DNA from: Actinomycetota bacterium
GTDB lineage: Bacteria; Actinomycetota; Actinomycetes; Streptosporangiales; Streptosporangiaceae
Assembly: GCA_019240215.1 (NCBI GenBank)
Contig: JAFAYQ010000015.1
Coordinates: 1 to 49,422 of the forward strand
Direction: 5' to 3'
Length of the DNA stretch: 49,422 nucleotides
Shown here piece by piece: positions 41,375 through 49,422 of the stretch. A model generated the notes under the pieces. That model saw nothing but the letters and a program-made list of their open reading frames with translations, was not told the DNA's origin and ran no database searches. The position numbers and the translations under genes were made by a program. Within the stretch, counting starts at the first letter, position 1; each line of letters starts with the position of its first letter.

Positions 41375-41398
41375 GACCCTACTGTGTCGACCCTACTG
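41375..41398 (-). promoter_or_regulatory. Direct repeats and -10-like boxes upstream of prcB
   Basis: On the minus strand CAGTAGGGTC occurs twice, 14 bp apart (41389-41398 and 41375-41384). Each contains TAGGGT, a TANNNT -10 match, and the arc gene has the same TAGGGTCT word upstream (45208-45213). The pair could be alternative -10 boxes or an operator. A prcB promoter here fits the terminator just before it. Confidence 0.5.
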
Positions 41399-41416
41399 GG
41401 ATGCCAGAGCCAAACA

Positions 41417-41449
41417 CGAAGGCTGACGCGCTGCGCGCGTCAGCCTTCG
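41417..41449 (-). terminator. Perfect hairpin between pup and prcB
   Basis: CGAAGGCTGACGCGC (41417-41431) and GCGCGTCAGCCTTCG (41435-41449) form a perfect 15-bp stem with a 3-nt loop. On the minus strand TGTTTGG follows the stem. It lies 34 bp after the pup stop codon and before the prcB promoter region, so it probably ends most arc-dop-pup transcripts. Confidence 0.8.
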
Positions 41450-41483
41450 GCGAACCCGTGGAGAGTCTGATTTGTCGGGCTGC

Positions 41484-41693
41484 CTACTGGCCACCCTTTT
41501 GGACGTAGGAACGCACGAACTCTTCGGCGTTCTCCTCGAGAACCTCGTCGATCTCGTCCAGGATCGCGTCGACGTCGTCGCTGAGCTTCTCGTGCCGCTC
41601 CTGGACCTCCTCGGTCGACCGGGCTTCGGTCTCCTCGGCTTCCTCGGTCCGGCGGCTGGTATGGCGCTGGCCGCCCGTGTCCTTCGTTGCCAT
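41484..41693 (-). CDS. pup: Prokaryotic ubiquitin-like protein
   Basis: The 69-residue protein ends in GGQ, the form that Dop must deamidate to GGE before ligation to lysines. The C-terminal half (DVDAILDEIDEVLEENAEEF, then VRSYVQKGGQ) is the helix that binds the ARC coiled coils. The N-terminal half is charged and disordered. GGAGG eight bases before the ATG fixes the start, rather than an upstream in-frame codon. It lies 82 bp after dop and before a strong hairpin. Confidence 0.97.
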   Translation of the reverse strand: MATKDTGGQRHTSRRTEEAEETEARSTEEVQERHEKLSDDVDAILDEIDEVLEENAEEFVRSYVQKGGQ

Positions 41694-41775
41694 CCTGGTA
41701 CCTCCGTCGATCGGGGGTCTTCCCTGCCCCAAAGCTATCTTCGCCCGCGAGCGCTCAGTTCAATCGTGCTTCGCC

Positions 41776-43320
41776 CTACTCCGGTTGCCCGGAGCCGGTG
41801 CCGGTCAGCGCGGCGACGAGGTCGGCGGCGGTCCGGGCCCGCCGCAGCAGGTCGCCGACGTGCTTCTTGGTGCCCCGGAGCGGCTCCAGCGTCGGTACCC
41901 GCTGCAGCGACTCCCGGCCGGGAATGTCGAAAATTACCGAGTCCCAGGAGGCGGCGGCCACCGACTCGGCGTACTGGCGCAGGCAGCGGCCCCGGAAGTA
42001 GGCCCGGGTGTCCTCGGGCGGCTCCTCGATGGCCCGGCGGATCTGGTCCTCGGTGACCAGCTTGACCATCCGGTCCTTGGCCGCCAGCCGGTTGTACAGG
42101 CCGCGGGACTGCCGCACGTCGGAGTACTGCAGGTCGACGAGCTGGAGGCGAGGGGCGTCCCAGGCCAGCCCGTCCCGGTTCCGGTAGCCCTCCAGCAGTT
42201 CCAGCTTGGCCACCCAGTCCAGTTCGCGGGACAGCTGCATGGGGTCGTCGGACAGCCGGTTGAGCACCGACTCCCAGCGGTTGAGCACGTCGGTGGTCAT
42301 CGCGTCGACGTCGGAACCGAACTTGTCCTCGGTGTACTTGCGGGCGAGCTCCAGGTACTCCCGCTGCAGCTGGATCGCGGTCATCTTGCGGCCACTCCGC
42401 AGCGTGACCACCTTTTTCAATGATGGATCGTGGGAGATGGCACGCAGATCGGCGACCGGCGACTCCAGCGACAGGTCGCCGTCCAGCGCCCGGTCCAGGA
42501 ACTTGTCCTCGATCATCGACAGCACCAGGCAGGTGGTCCCCACCTTGAGGTAGGTGGCGACCTCGCTCATGTTGGCGTCGCCGATGATCACGTGCAGCCG
42601 CCGGTACTTCTCCGGGTCGGCGTGCGGCTCGTCCCGGGTGTTGATGATCGGCCGCTTGAGGGTCGTCTCCAGGCCCACCTCGACCTCGAAGAAGTCGGCC
42701 CGCTGGCTGAGCTGGAAGCCGCTGCCGCGGCCGTCGGCCCCGATGCCGACCCGGCCCGCCCCGCAGACCACCTGGCGGGTCACGAAGAACGGGGTCAGGT
42801 GGCGGACGATGTCGGCGAACGGGGTGGCCCGCCGCATCAGGTAGTTCTCGTGGGTGCCGTAGGAGGCGCCCTTGTTGTCGGTGTTGTTCTTGTAGAGCTG
42901 GATCGGGGCGGCGCCGGGGATGGTGGCGGCTCGCTCGGCCGCCTCGGCCATGATCCGCTCCCCCGCCTTGTCCCAGATCACCACCGACAGCGGGTTCGTG
43001 CACTCGGGTGTGGAGTACTCCGGGTGCGCGTGGTCGACGTAGAGCCGGGCCCCGTTGGTCAAGATGACGTTGGCCAGGCCCAGGTCCTCGTCGGTGAGCT
43101 GGGTCGAGTCGGCGTTCTCGCGGGCCAGATCGAACCCGCGGGCGTCGCGCAGCGGATTCTCTTCCTCAAAGTCCCACCGGGCCCGGCGCGCCCGTGCCGC
43201 TGTCGCCGCCTGGTAGGCATTGACGATCTGGGACGAGGTCACCATCGCGTTGGCCCCTGGCTGGCCGGGCACCGAGATCCCGTACTCGGTCTCGGTGCCC
43301 ATCACCCGCAGCACGCTCAT
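41776..43320 (-). CDS. dop: Pup deamidase/depupylase
   Basis: The 514-residue carboxylate-amine ligase-like enzyme deamidates the Pup C-terminal Gln and removes Pup from proteins. [20 protein letters not shown] at the N-terminus, [39 protein letters not shown], and [20 protein letters not shown] match Dop rather than the ligase PafA (which has a YLDVGSHPEYATPEC-type segment). Its position just before pup is also that of Dop. Length agrees with the family (about 500). The ATG start places three residues before the conserved VMGTETEYG. Confidence 0.96.
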   Translation of the reverse strand: MSVLRVMGTETEYGISVPGQPGANAMVTSSQIVNAYQAATAARARRARWDFEEENPLRDARGFDLARENADSTQLTDEDLGLANVILTNGARLYVDHAHPEYSTPECTNPLSVVIWDKAGERIMAEAAERAATIPGAAPIQLYKNNTDNKGASYGTHENYLMRRATPFADIVRHLTPFFVTRQVVCGAGRVGIGADGRGSGFQLSQRADFFEVEVGLETTLKRPIINTRDEPHADPEKYRRLHVIIGDANMSEVATYLKVGTTCLVLSMIEDKFLDRALDGDLSLESPVADLRAISHDPSLKKVVTLRSGRKMTAIQLQREYLELARKYTEDKFGSDVDAMTTDVLNRWESVLNRLSDDPMQLSRELDWVAKLELLEGYRNRDGLAWDAPRLQLVDLQYSDVRQSRGLYNRLAAKDRMVKLVTEDQIRRAIEEPPEDTRAYFRGRCLRQYAESVAAASWDSVIFDIPGRESLQRVPTLEPLRGTKKHVGDLLRRARTAADLVAALTGTGSGQPE

Positions 43321-43392
43321 ATTTGCCAGCCTATGCCCGCCGGACGACAGCTACGCCGCAGATGCACGACGGGCAGGCCCTCGGGCGACTGG

Positions 43393-45171
43393 TCACAGGT
43401 ACTGGCCGGTGTTGGCCACGGTGTCGATCGACCGGCCGGCCTCCGAGCCCTGCTTGCCCGACACCAGCGTGCGGATGTAGACGATGCGCTCGCCCTTCTT
43501 GCCGGAGATGCGGGCCCAGTCGTCGGGGTTGGTGGTGTTCGGCAGGTCCTCGTTCTCGCTGAACTCGTCCACACAGGCCGACAGCAGGTGAGCCACCCGC
43601 AGGCCCTTCTGGCCGGTGTCGAGGAACTGCTTGATGGCCATCTTCTTGGCCCGGTCGACGATGTTCTGGATCATCGCGCCCGAGTTGAAGTCCTTGAAGT
43701 ACAGGACTTCCTTGTCGCCGTTGGCGTAGGTCACCTCGAGGAAGCGGTTCTCCTCGGACTCGGTGTACATCCGCTCGACGGTCCGCTGGATCATCGCCTC
43801 GACCGTGGCCTCGGCCGAGCCGCCGTGCTCGGCCATGTCGTCGGCGTGCAGCGGCAGGCCGGACAGGATGTACTTGGAGAAGATGTCCTTGGCCGCCTCG
43901 GCGTCGGGGCGCTCGATCTTGATCTTCACGTCCAGGCGGCCGGGCCGCAGGATCGCGGGGTCGATCATGTCCTCGCGGTTGGACGCGCCGATCACGATCA
44001 CGTTCTCCAGGCCCTCAACACCGTCGATCTCCGACAGCAGCTGGGGGACGATCGTGTTCTCGACGTCGGAGGAGACACCGGACCCGCGGGTGCGGAAGAT
44101 CGAGTCCATCTCGTCGAAGAACACGATCACCGGCATGCCCTCACTGGCCTTCTCCCGGGCCCGCTGGAACACCAGGCGAATGTGCCGCTCGGTCTCACCG
44201 ACGTACTTGTTCAGCAGCTCCGGGCCCTTGATGTTGAGGAAGAAGCTACGCCCGGCCGAGTCCTTGCCGCCGTCGGCCGCGGTCTTCTCCATCACCTGCT
44301 TGGCCAGCGAGTTCGCCACCGCCTTGGCGATGAGCGTCTTACCGCAGCCGGGCGGGCCGTACAGCAGCACACCCTTGGGCGGCCGCAGCTGGTGCTCGCG
44401 GAACAGGTCCGCGTGCAGGTACGGCAGCTCGACCGCGTCCCGGATCTGCTCGATCTGGCCGGACAGGCCGCCGATGTCGGAGTAGACGATGTCGGGGACT
44501 TCTTCGAGGATGAGCTCCTCGACCTCGGCCTTGGGGATCCGCTCGAACACGTATCCGGACCGGGGCTCGAGCAGCAGCGAGTCGCCGGGCCGCAGCGGGT
44601 GGTCGCGCAGCGGATCGGCCAGCCGCACCACCCGTTCCTCGTCGGAGTGGGAGATGACCAGGGCGCGCTCGTTGTCCTCGAGCAGCTCCTTGAGCATCAC
44701 GATCTCACCGGCGGTCTCGTACCCCTCGGCGACCACCACGTTGAGCGCCTCGTTGAGCACGACTTCCTGGCCGGGCCTGAGCTCGTCGAGCTCGACCGCG
44801 GGGCTGACGTGCACCCGCATCTTCCGGCCGCCGGTGAACACGTCGGCCGTGTTGTCGCCGGTGGCGCTCAGGAAGATGCCGAAGCCGGACGGCGGCTGCG
44901 CCAACCGGTCGACCTCTTCCTTGAGGGCGACGATCTGATCCCGGGCCTCACGCAGCGTGCCCGTGAGCCGCTCGTTCTGGGCGGTCACGGCGGCCAGGCT
45001 GGCCTCGGTCTCGCGCAGCCTCTCCTCGAGAAGCCGCGCCTGGCGCGGGGAATCCGCGAGCCTGCGACGCAATGCGGCGATCTCCTCGTCCAGGAAGGAG
45101 ATCTGCGCGGTAAGGCCCTTGACCTCATCGTCGTGCCGTGAGGCGCGCGAGCTGTCGTCCCTGTTACTCAC
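43393..45171 (-). CDS. arc: Proteasome-associated AAA ATPase (ARC/Mpa)
   Basis: The 592-residue ATPase unfolds pupylated proteins and threads them into the 20S core. It has an N-terminal coiled coil (about 12-92) that binds Pup, OB domains (about 95-205), and an AAA module with Walker A GPPGCGKT (272-279), Walker B FFDEMD (Asp353, Glu354) and arginine fingers in RPGR. The C-terminus QYL is the motif that docks on the alpha ring. AGGAGGTGAGGGCC precedes the GTG at 45169-45171, so the GTG at 45178-45180 is part of the ribosome site. It is the first gene of the cluster. Confidence 0.97.
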   Translation of the reverse strand: MSNRDDSSRASRHDDEVKGLTAQISFLDEEIAALRRRLADSPRQARLLEERLRETEASLAAVTAQNERLTGTLREARDQIVALKEEVDRLAQPPSGFGIFLSATGDNTADVFTGGRKMRVHVSPAVELDELRPGQEVVLNEALNVVVAEGYETAGEIVMLKELLEDNERALVISHSDEERVVRLADPLRDHPLRPGDSLLLEPRSGYVFERIPKAEVEELILEEVPDIVYSDIGGLSGQIEQIRDAVELPYLHADLFREHQLRPPKGVLLYGPPGCGKTLIAKAVANSLAKQVMEKTAADGGKDSAGRSFFLNIKGPELLNKYVGETERHIRLVFQRAREKASEGMPVIVFFDEMDSIFRTRGSGVSSDVENTIVPQLLSEIDGVEGLENVIVIGASNREDMIDPAILRPGRLDVKIKIERPDAEAAKDIFSKYILSGLPLHADDMAEHGGSAEATVEAMIQRTVERMYTESEENRFLEVTYANGDKEVLYFKDFNSGAMIQNIVDRAKKMAIKQFLDTGQKGLRVAHLLSACVDEFSENEDLPNTTNPDDWARISGKKGERIVYIRTLVSGKQGSEAGRSIDTVANTGQYL

Positions 45172-45207
45172 GGCCCTCACCTCCTTCCGCTGGCTGAACT
45201 ACCTAAG

Positions 45208-45213
45208 ACCCTA
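45208..45213 (-). promoter_or_regulatory. Probable -10 box upstream of arc
   Basis: TAGGGT on the minus strand, followed by CTTAGG, lies 37 bp before the arc start and repeats the word found upstream of prcB. A clear -35 is not visible. Confidence 0.4.
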
Positions 45214-45348
45214 CCTACCTGAGAGCCATTCGTAACCTGATGGCCCGCGTTACGCCAAGCACATTTGCTAGTGGATTAATGCCCGCCTCCCGCAAGCTGA
45301 AGCAACCAAGGCGGCTCATCGTTACGGTTTAGACACATTTCGTTAGTG

Positions 45349-46371
<1,023 letters not shown>

Positions 46372-46375
46372 CCGG

Positions 46376-47536
46376 TCAGACGCCAGCGAACGCGCCGTCC
46401 AGGTCGCTGGCGGTCAGCACCCCGTAGACCTGCCCGGACGGCTCGACCACCAGGTACTCGGTGGCGGGGGCCTTGCGCACCGCGTCCAGCAGCGCCATGC
46501 CGGACAGGTCGGCGGGCAGCACCAGGCTGGGATCGAGCTTGCGGGCCAGCGTGCCCGCCTCGATCCAGGGCCGCCGCTGGGGCGGGGTGGCGGTCACCGC
46601 TGACTCGCTGACGATGGCGATCGGGGCGTTGTCGTGGTCGACCACCACCAGCGCCCGGGCGTTGGCCTCGTCGGCCCGGCGGACCGCCTCCGACAGCGGC
46701 AGGTCGGCCGGGATGGGGATGGCCTTGCGGGCCAGCCGCCGGGCCTGGATGCCGGGCAGCCGTTCCCGGACCCGGGTCGCCTTGATCGCCTGGCCGGCCC
46801 CCATCCACATGATCGCGGCGATCGCCACCAGCCAGAGCACGCTGATCAGGTCGAAGTTCTCGCCGTGGGTGACGGTCCAGCCGACCGGCACCGCGACCAG
46901 CGCCACCGCGATCACCCGGCCCGCCCAGGCGGCGGTCAGGGTGGCCAGACCGGGGCGCCGGGTCAGCTTCCACACCACCGCCCGCAGCATCCGGCCGCCG
47001 TCCAGCGGCAGCCCGGGCAGCAGGTTGAAGACCCCGACGACGACGTTGGCCCAGCACGCCTGGCGGATGATGATCCAGACGACGGTGCCCGGCGTGGCCA
47101 CGTGCTCGAGGCCGAAGGCGATCGCGGCCAGCACGAACGACAGGAACGGCCCGGCCGCCGACACGGTGAACTCGCGGCCCGGGGTCTGCGGCTCCAGCTC
47201 GATCTCGGAGACCCCGCCCAGCGGGTACAGCAGGATCCGGCGGACCGGCAGCCCGTAGCCGCGGGCCACCAGCGAGTGGCTCAGCTCGTGGATCAGCACC
47301 GAGATGTACAGCAGGACCACGAACACCGCGGCTACCAGGTACCGGGTGCCGCCACTGAGCGTGCCGGCCAGGTCGTTGGCGTACGTCACGATGAACACGC
47401 CCGCGATCACGAACCAGTAGGGCGAGACCTGGACCGGGATGCCGAACGGGCGCCCGACGATGATCCCGGCGGCGGAGATCCGCGCAGGCCGCTGCTCGCG
47501 GTCGCCGGGCTGATCACCGGGGGTCATGCCTGCCAC
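46376..47536 (-). CDS. Site-2 protease family (M50) metalloprotease with CBS domains
   Basis: The 386-residue membrane protein has six or so transmembrane segments, the zinc motif HELSH at residues 83-87 and the third ligand in LLPGLPLDGGRMLRAV. Two CBS domains follow at the C-terminus (about 265-325 and 326-383; KAIPIPADLPLSEAVRRADE and DAVRKAPATEYLVVEPSGQV). CBS domains bind adenosyl ligands and may gate the protease. It should cleave substrates within the membrane. The GTG start (MAGMTPGD) is 7 nt after TAGCAT, so it is probably leaderless. The ATG at 47524-47526 is the alternative. It diverges from the RecB-type gene. Confidence 0.92.
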   Translation of the reverse strand: MAGMTPGDQPGDREQRPARISAAGIIVGRPFGIPVQVSPYWFVIAGVFIVTYANDLAGTLSGGTRYLVAAVFVVLLYISVLIHELSHSLVARGYGLPVRRILLYPLGGVSEIELEPQTPGREFTVSAAGPFLSFVLAAIAFGLEHVATPGTVVWIIIRQACWANVVVGVFNLLPGLPLDGGRMLRAVVWKLTRRPGLATLTAAWAGRVIAVALVAVPVGWTVTHGENFDLISVLWLVAIAAIMWMGAGQAIKATRVRERLPGIQARRLARKAIPIPADLPLSEAVRRADEANARALVVVDHDNAPIAIVSESAVTATPPQRRPWIEAGTLARKLDPSLVLPADLSGMALLDAVRKAPATEYLVVEPSGQVYGVLTASDLDGAFAGV

Positions 47537-47543
47537 ATGACCG

Positions 47544-47549
47544 ATGCTA
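47544..47549 (-). promoter_or_regulatory. -10 box for the M50 protease gene
   Basis: TAGCAT on the minus strand lies 7 nt before the GTG start at 47536, consistent with leaderless transcription. Confidence 0.45.
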
Positions 47550-47642
47550 CGTGCCCGCGCGACCCGGTGGGGCCGTTGCTCGGCCGGTAGCGGAACTGGC
47601 CGCCACCCCGGCGAAATCGGCCATACTGTCGGCGGTCTCCCC

Positions 47643-47648
47643 TAGGGT
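47643..47648 (+). promoter_or_regulatory. -10 box for the RecB-type nuclease gene
   Basis: TAGGGT is followed by exactly 6 nt and then the ATG at 47655. No ribosome site is visible. Confidence 0.55.
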
Positions 47649-47654
47649 CGAAGC

Positions 47655-48545
47655 ATGGAAGAACTCGCCACCGCCCCGGTTCCGGCGGCGGAGGACCGGC
47701 CCCGCGGGCCGGCCTTGTCCCCGTCGCGGGCGGGCGACTTCATGACCTGCCCGCTGCTGTACCGGTTCCGGGTCATCGACAAGCTGCCGGAGCCGCCGAG
47801 CCCGGCCGCGGCCCGCGGCACGCTGGTGCACGCGGTGCTGGAGCGGCTGTTCGACCACCCCCGGGCCGAGCGGACCCCGGACGCCGCGCACGCGCTAGTC
47901 CAGCCCGAGTGGGAGAAGCTGGCCGCGGCCGAGCCCGAGCTGACCACGCTGTTCGCCGGTCCCGACGAGCTCCAGACCTGGCTCAAGGAGGCGGCCGCGG
48001 CGGTCGACAGCTACTTCCAGCTGGAGGACCCGCGCCGCCTGGAGCCCGCCGACCGCGAGCTGTACGTGGAGGCGGCGCTGGAGTCGGGGCTGCGGCTGCG
48101 CGGCTACATCGACCGGCTGGACATCGCCCCGGCCGGCGAGATCCGGGTGGTGGACTACAAGACCGGTAAGGCGCCGCCGCCCGACTTCGAGGCGCGGGCG
48201 CTGTTCCAGATGAAGTTCTACGCGCTGGTGCTGTGGCGGGCACGGGGGACCATTCCGCGGCTGCTGCAGCTGATGTACCTGGGTGACGGCCAGGTGGTCA
48301 GGTACGCGCCCGACGAGGCCGACCTGCGGGCCACCGAGCGCAAGGTGCTGGCGCTGTGGGCCGCCATCGAGCGGGCCCGTGAGGCCGGCGACTGGCGGCC
48401 ACGGCCGGGGCGGCTGTGCGACTGGTGCGCGCACAAGGCGCTGTGCCCCGAGTTCGGCGGCACCCCGCCGCCGCTGCCGGCCCCCGCGGAGCTGGACGCG
48501 GCCATCGCCGCCACCGAGGATGCCGTCACCGGGGAGAACGCTTAG
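47655..48545 (+). CDS. RecB-family PD-(D/E)XK nuclease with Fe-S cluster motif
   Basis: The 296-residue nuclease shows the RecB pattern: SPSRAGDFMTCPLLYRFRVI at the N-terminus, ARGTLVHAVLERLF with the conserved His, LRLRGYIDRLDIA and the catalytic VVDYKTGKAPP (D, Y, K). Cys32 and the C-terminal cluster Cys255, Cys258 and Cys264 (CDWCAHKALC) match the four-cysteine iron-sulfur site of AddB/Cas4-like nucleases. It probably processes DNA ends in repair. It stands where the RecB-like gene lies in the mycobacterial proteasome region. It is a housekeeping gene, not a Cas4: there is no CRISPR here. Confidence 0.93.
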   Translation: MEELATAPVPAAEDRPRGPALSPSRAGDFMTCPLLYRFRVIDKLPEPPSPAAARGTLVHAVLERLFDHPRAERTPDAAHALVQPEWEKLAAAEPELTTLFAGPDELQTWLKEAAAAVDSYFQLEDPRRLEPADRELYVEAALESGLRLRGYIDRLDIAPAGEIRVVDYKTGKAPPPDFEARALFQMKFYALVLWRARGTIPRLLQLMYLGDGQVVRYAPDEADLRATERKVLALWAAIERAREAGDWRPRPGRLCDWCAHKALCPEFGGTPPPLPAPAELDAAIAATEDAVTGENA

Positions 48546-48548
48546 GCT
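48543..48548 (+). promoter_or_regulatory. -10 box for the PH-like membrane protein gene
   Basis: TAGGCT overlaps the stop codon of the nuclease gene and is followed by 6 nt and the ATG at 48555, consistent with leaderless transcription. Confidence 0.5.
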
Positions 48549-48554
48549 CAGGGC

Positions 48555-49280
48555 ATGTCGTCCCCGACCCCGAAGCCGATGACTCAGCCGGCCCCGGGCG
48601 GCCAGCCCGAGGTAACGGGCGAGCGCGAGATGTTCCGGCTGAACGCGCCGGTGGTGATCTTCTATATCTGGCTGGCGTTCGCGGCGATCAACGTGGTCGA
48701 CCTGGCCGTGCAGGCCAAGCCCCGGTTCGCGTTGGTGGTGGGCCTGGTCATCCTCACCATCACCGGCGTCGCCTACGCCTGCGGGCTGCGGCCGCGGGTC
48801 ATCGCCGACACCAGCGGGCTGACCGTCATCAACCCGGTCCGGCAGTTCCGCCTGCCGTGGTCGGTGATCCGCGCGGTCGACGTCCGCGACTGGGTGCGGT
48901 TCAGCTGCCGGGCGGACGGTGACGCCGGTCACGACCGGATCGTGGAGAGCTGGGCGCTGTTCGCGACCGCCCGGGTCAAGCGCAACTACACCCAGCGCGC
49001 CCAGGACTACGCGGCCAAGACCCCGGCCACCAACCGGATGCCGGACGAGGCCCGGCGGCTGATGTCCCAGCCGGCGGTGGTCATCATCGCCCACCGCATC
49101 GAGCAGCGCCTGGCGGCCGAGCAGGCCGCCCGGGCCAAGGCGGCCAAGGCGGCGGCCAGGACAGGCACGGCCGCCCCGGCGGCTGACGCCGGAGCGGCCG
49201 TGACCACCCGCTGGGCCTGGCTGCCGATCGCGCTGATGGTCGCGCCCGCGATCGCGCTGGCGGTCGTGCTCGCCCTCTAG
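48555..49280 (+). CDS. PH-like domain membrane protein
   Basis: The 241-residue protein has two membrane segments near the N-terminus (about 33-52 and 58-78), then a PH-like domain typical of small actinobacterial membrane proteins (RPRVIADTSGLTVINPVRQF, then RLPWSVIRAVDVRDW). A basic Ala/Lys-rich helix and a final hydrophobic segment (about 218-241) follow. Such proteins lie beside RecB/TrmI genes in other actinobacteria, function unknown. Its stop TAG coincides with the TA at which an IS630-type element begins, so the natural C-terminus may have been different. Confidence 0.82.
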   Translation: MSSPTPKPMTQPAPGGQPEVTGEREMFRLNAPVVIFYIWLAFAAINVVDLAVQAKPRFALVVGLVILTITGVAYACGLRPRVIADTSGLTVINPVRQFRLPWSVIRAVDVRDWVRFSCRADGDAGHDRIVESWALFATARVKRNYTQRAQDYAAKTPATNRMPDEARRLMSQPAVVIIAHRIEQRLAAEQAARAKAAKAAARTGTAAPAADAGAAVTTRWAWLPIALMVAPAIALAVVLAL

Positions 49281-49422
49281 TGTCGTGAGTCATTAATTCA
49301 CATGTAGTGTTCTAGGCTTTGCTGCATGCCGAGTCCTGTTGCGCCTGCTGTGGTGCTGACTGATGACGAGCGGGTGCAGCTGGAGGCGTGGGCGCGGCGG
49401 CCCACGAGCGCACAGGCGCTGG
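49278..49422 (+). mobile_element. Left end of an IS630-family insertion sequence (partial)
   Basis: After the TA at 49278-49279 (the dinucleotide IS630 elements target and duplicate), the sequence GTGTCGTGAGTCATTAATTC has the look of an IS630 terminal repeat, and a transposase reading frame begins at 49326. The AT-rich leader contrasts with the chromosome. The right end is outside the window, so the repeat pair cannot be checked. Confidence 0.6.
49326..49422 (+). CDS. IS630-family transposase, N-terminal fragment
   Basis: Thirty-two codons are visible before the window edge: MPSPVAPAVVLTDDERVQLE then AWARRPTSAQAL. This matches the N-terminal helix-turn-helix region of IS630-family transposases (LTxxERxxLExWARRxTxAQAL). 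The DDE catalytic domain should follow outside the window. Confidence 0.65.
   Translation, partial: MPSPVAPAVVLTDDERVQLEAWARRPTSAQAL

Noticed and set aside
41776..43320. Assignment as the Pup ligase PafA
   Set aside because: The VDHAHPEY segment, N-terminal [13 protein letters not shown] and position directly before pup are those of Dop.
47655..48545. Cas4-type CRISPR nuclease
   Set aside because: The motifs fit both, but no cas genes or repeats are present and the gene order is the conserved RecB-like/TrmI neighbourhood of other actinobacteria.

Overview
This window is chromosomal DNA from a high-GC actinobacterium. The base composition, frequent GTG starts, Shine-Dalgarno and leaderless starts, the Pup-proteasome locus, homodimeric-type AceE, and PucR-type fatty-acid regulator with a type II fabD-fabH-acpP-fabF cluster all point to Actinomycetia of the Streptomyces/Streptosporangium/Catenulispora kind. 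I cannot place it more precisely. No rRNA, tRNA or CRISPR array is visible.

Layout. (1) 1-4839, minus strand: a two-gene ArsR-like regulator/membrane-protein unit with a promoter and overlapping inverted repeat, then a three-gene operon of flavin-dependent (LLM) monooxygenases. (2) 5054-8277, plus strand: an MDR oxidoreductase, a GNAT acetyltransferase and an acyl-CoA ligase, diverging from the monooxygenases. (3) 8329-13357: a universal stress protein, an EamA exporter with a divergent LysR regulator, a metal-type permease with a CsoR-like operator over its start, a lipoprotein and a single-domain response regulator. (4) 13361-18488: pyrophosphatase, zinc-ribbon protein, peroxiredoxin, DUF3052 protein and aceE. 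(5) 18611-23433: small secreted and hypothetical proteins, carboxylesterase, serine hydrolase and a YjbQ-family protein. (6) 23454-37857: the fatty-acid synthesis region. A FasR-like regulator is separated from fabD by about 7 kb carrying a DUF222/HNH endonuclease gene, a large secreted glycoside hydrolase and a DUF427 protein. Then come fabD, a lysine-free biotinyl-like protein, fabH, acpP, fabF and accD. (7) 37883-39408: a small ABC transporter. (8) 39597-45171, minus strand: the Pup-proteasome system, transcribed arc-dop-pup-prcB-prcA. (9) 45349-49280: trmI, an M50 protease with CBS domains, a RecB-type nuclease and a PH-like membrane protein, in the order known from the mycobacterial proteasome neighbourhood. 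(10) From 49278: the left end of an IS630-family element, cut by the window edge.

How the parts work together. AceE supplies acetyl-CoA. AccD with partners encoded elsewhere makes malonyl-CoA, FabD loads it on AcpP, FabH starts chains and FabF elongates them, with FasR the expected activator. Dop deamidates Pup, a ligase encoded elsewhere (no pafA is present here) attaches it to proteins, ARC unfolds them and PrcA/PrcB degrade them. The most unusual features are the lysine-free biotinyl-like protein inside the fab operon, the long Gly/Ala/RGG N-terminal extension of FasR with atypical codon use, the insertion splitting fasR from fabD, and a perfect terminator hairpin between pup and prcBA.
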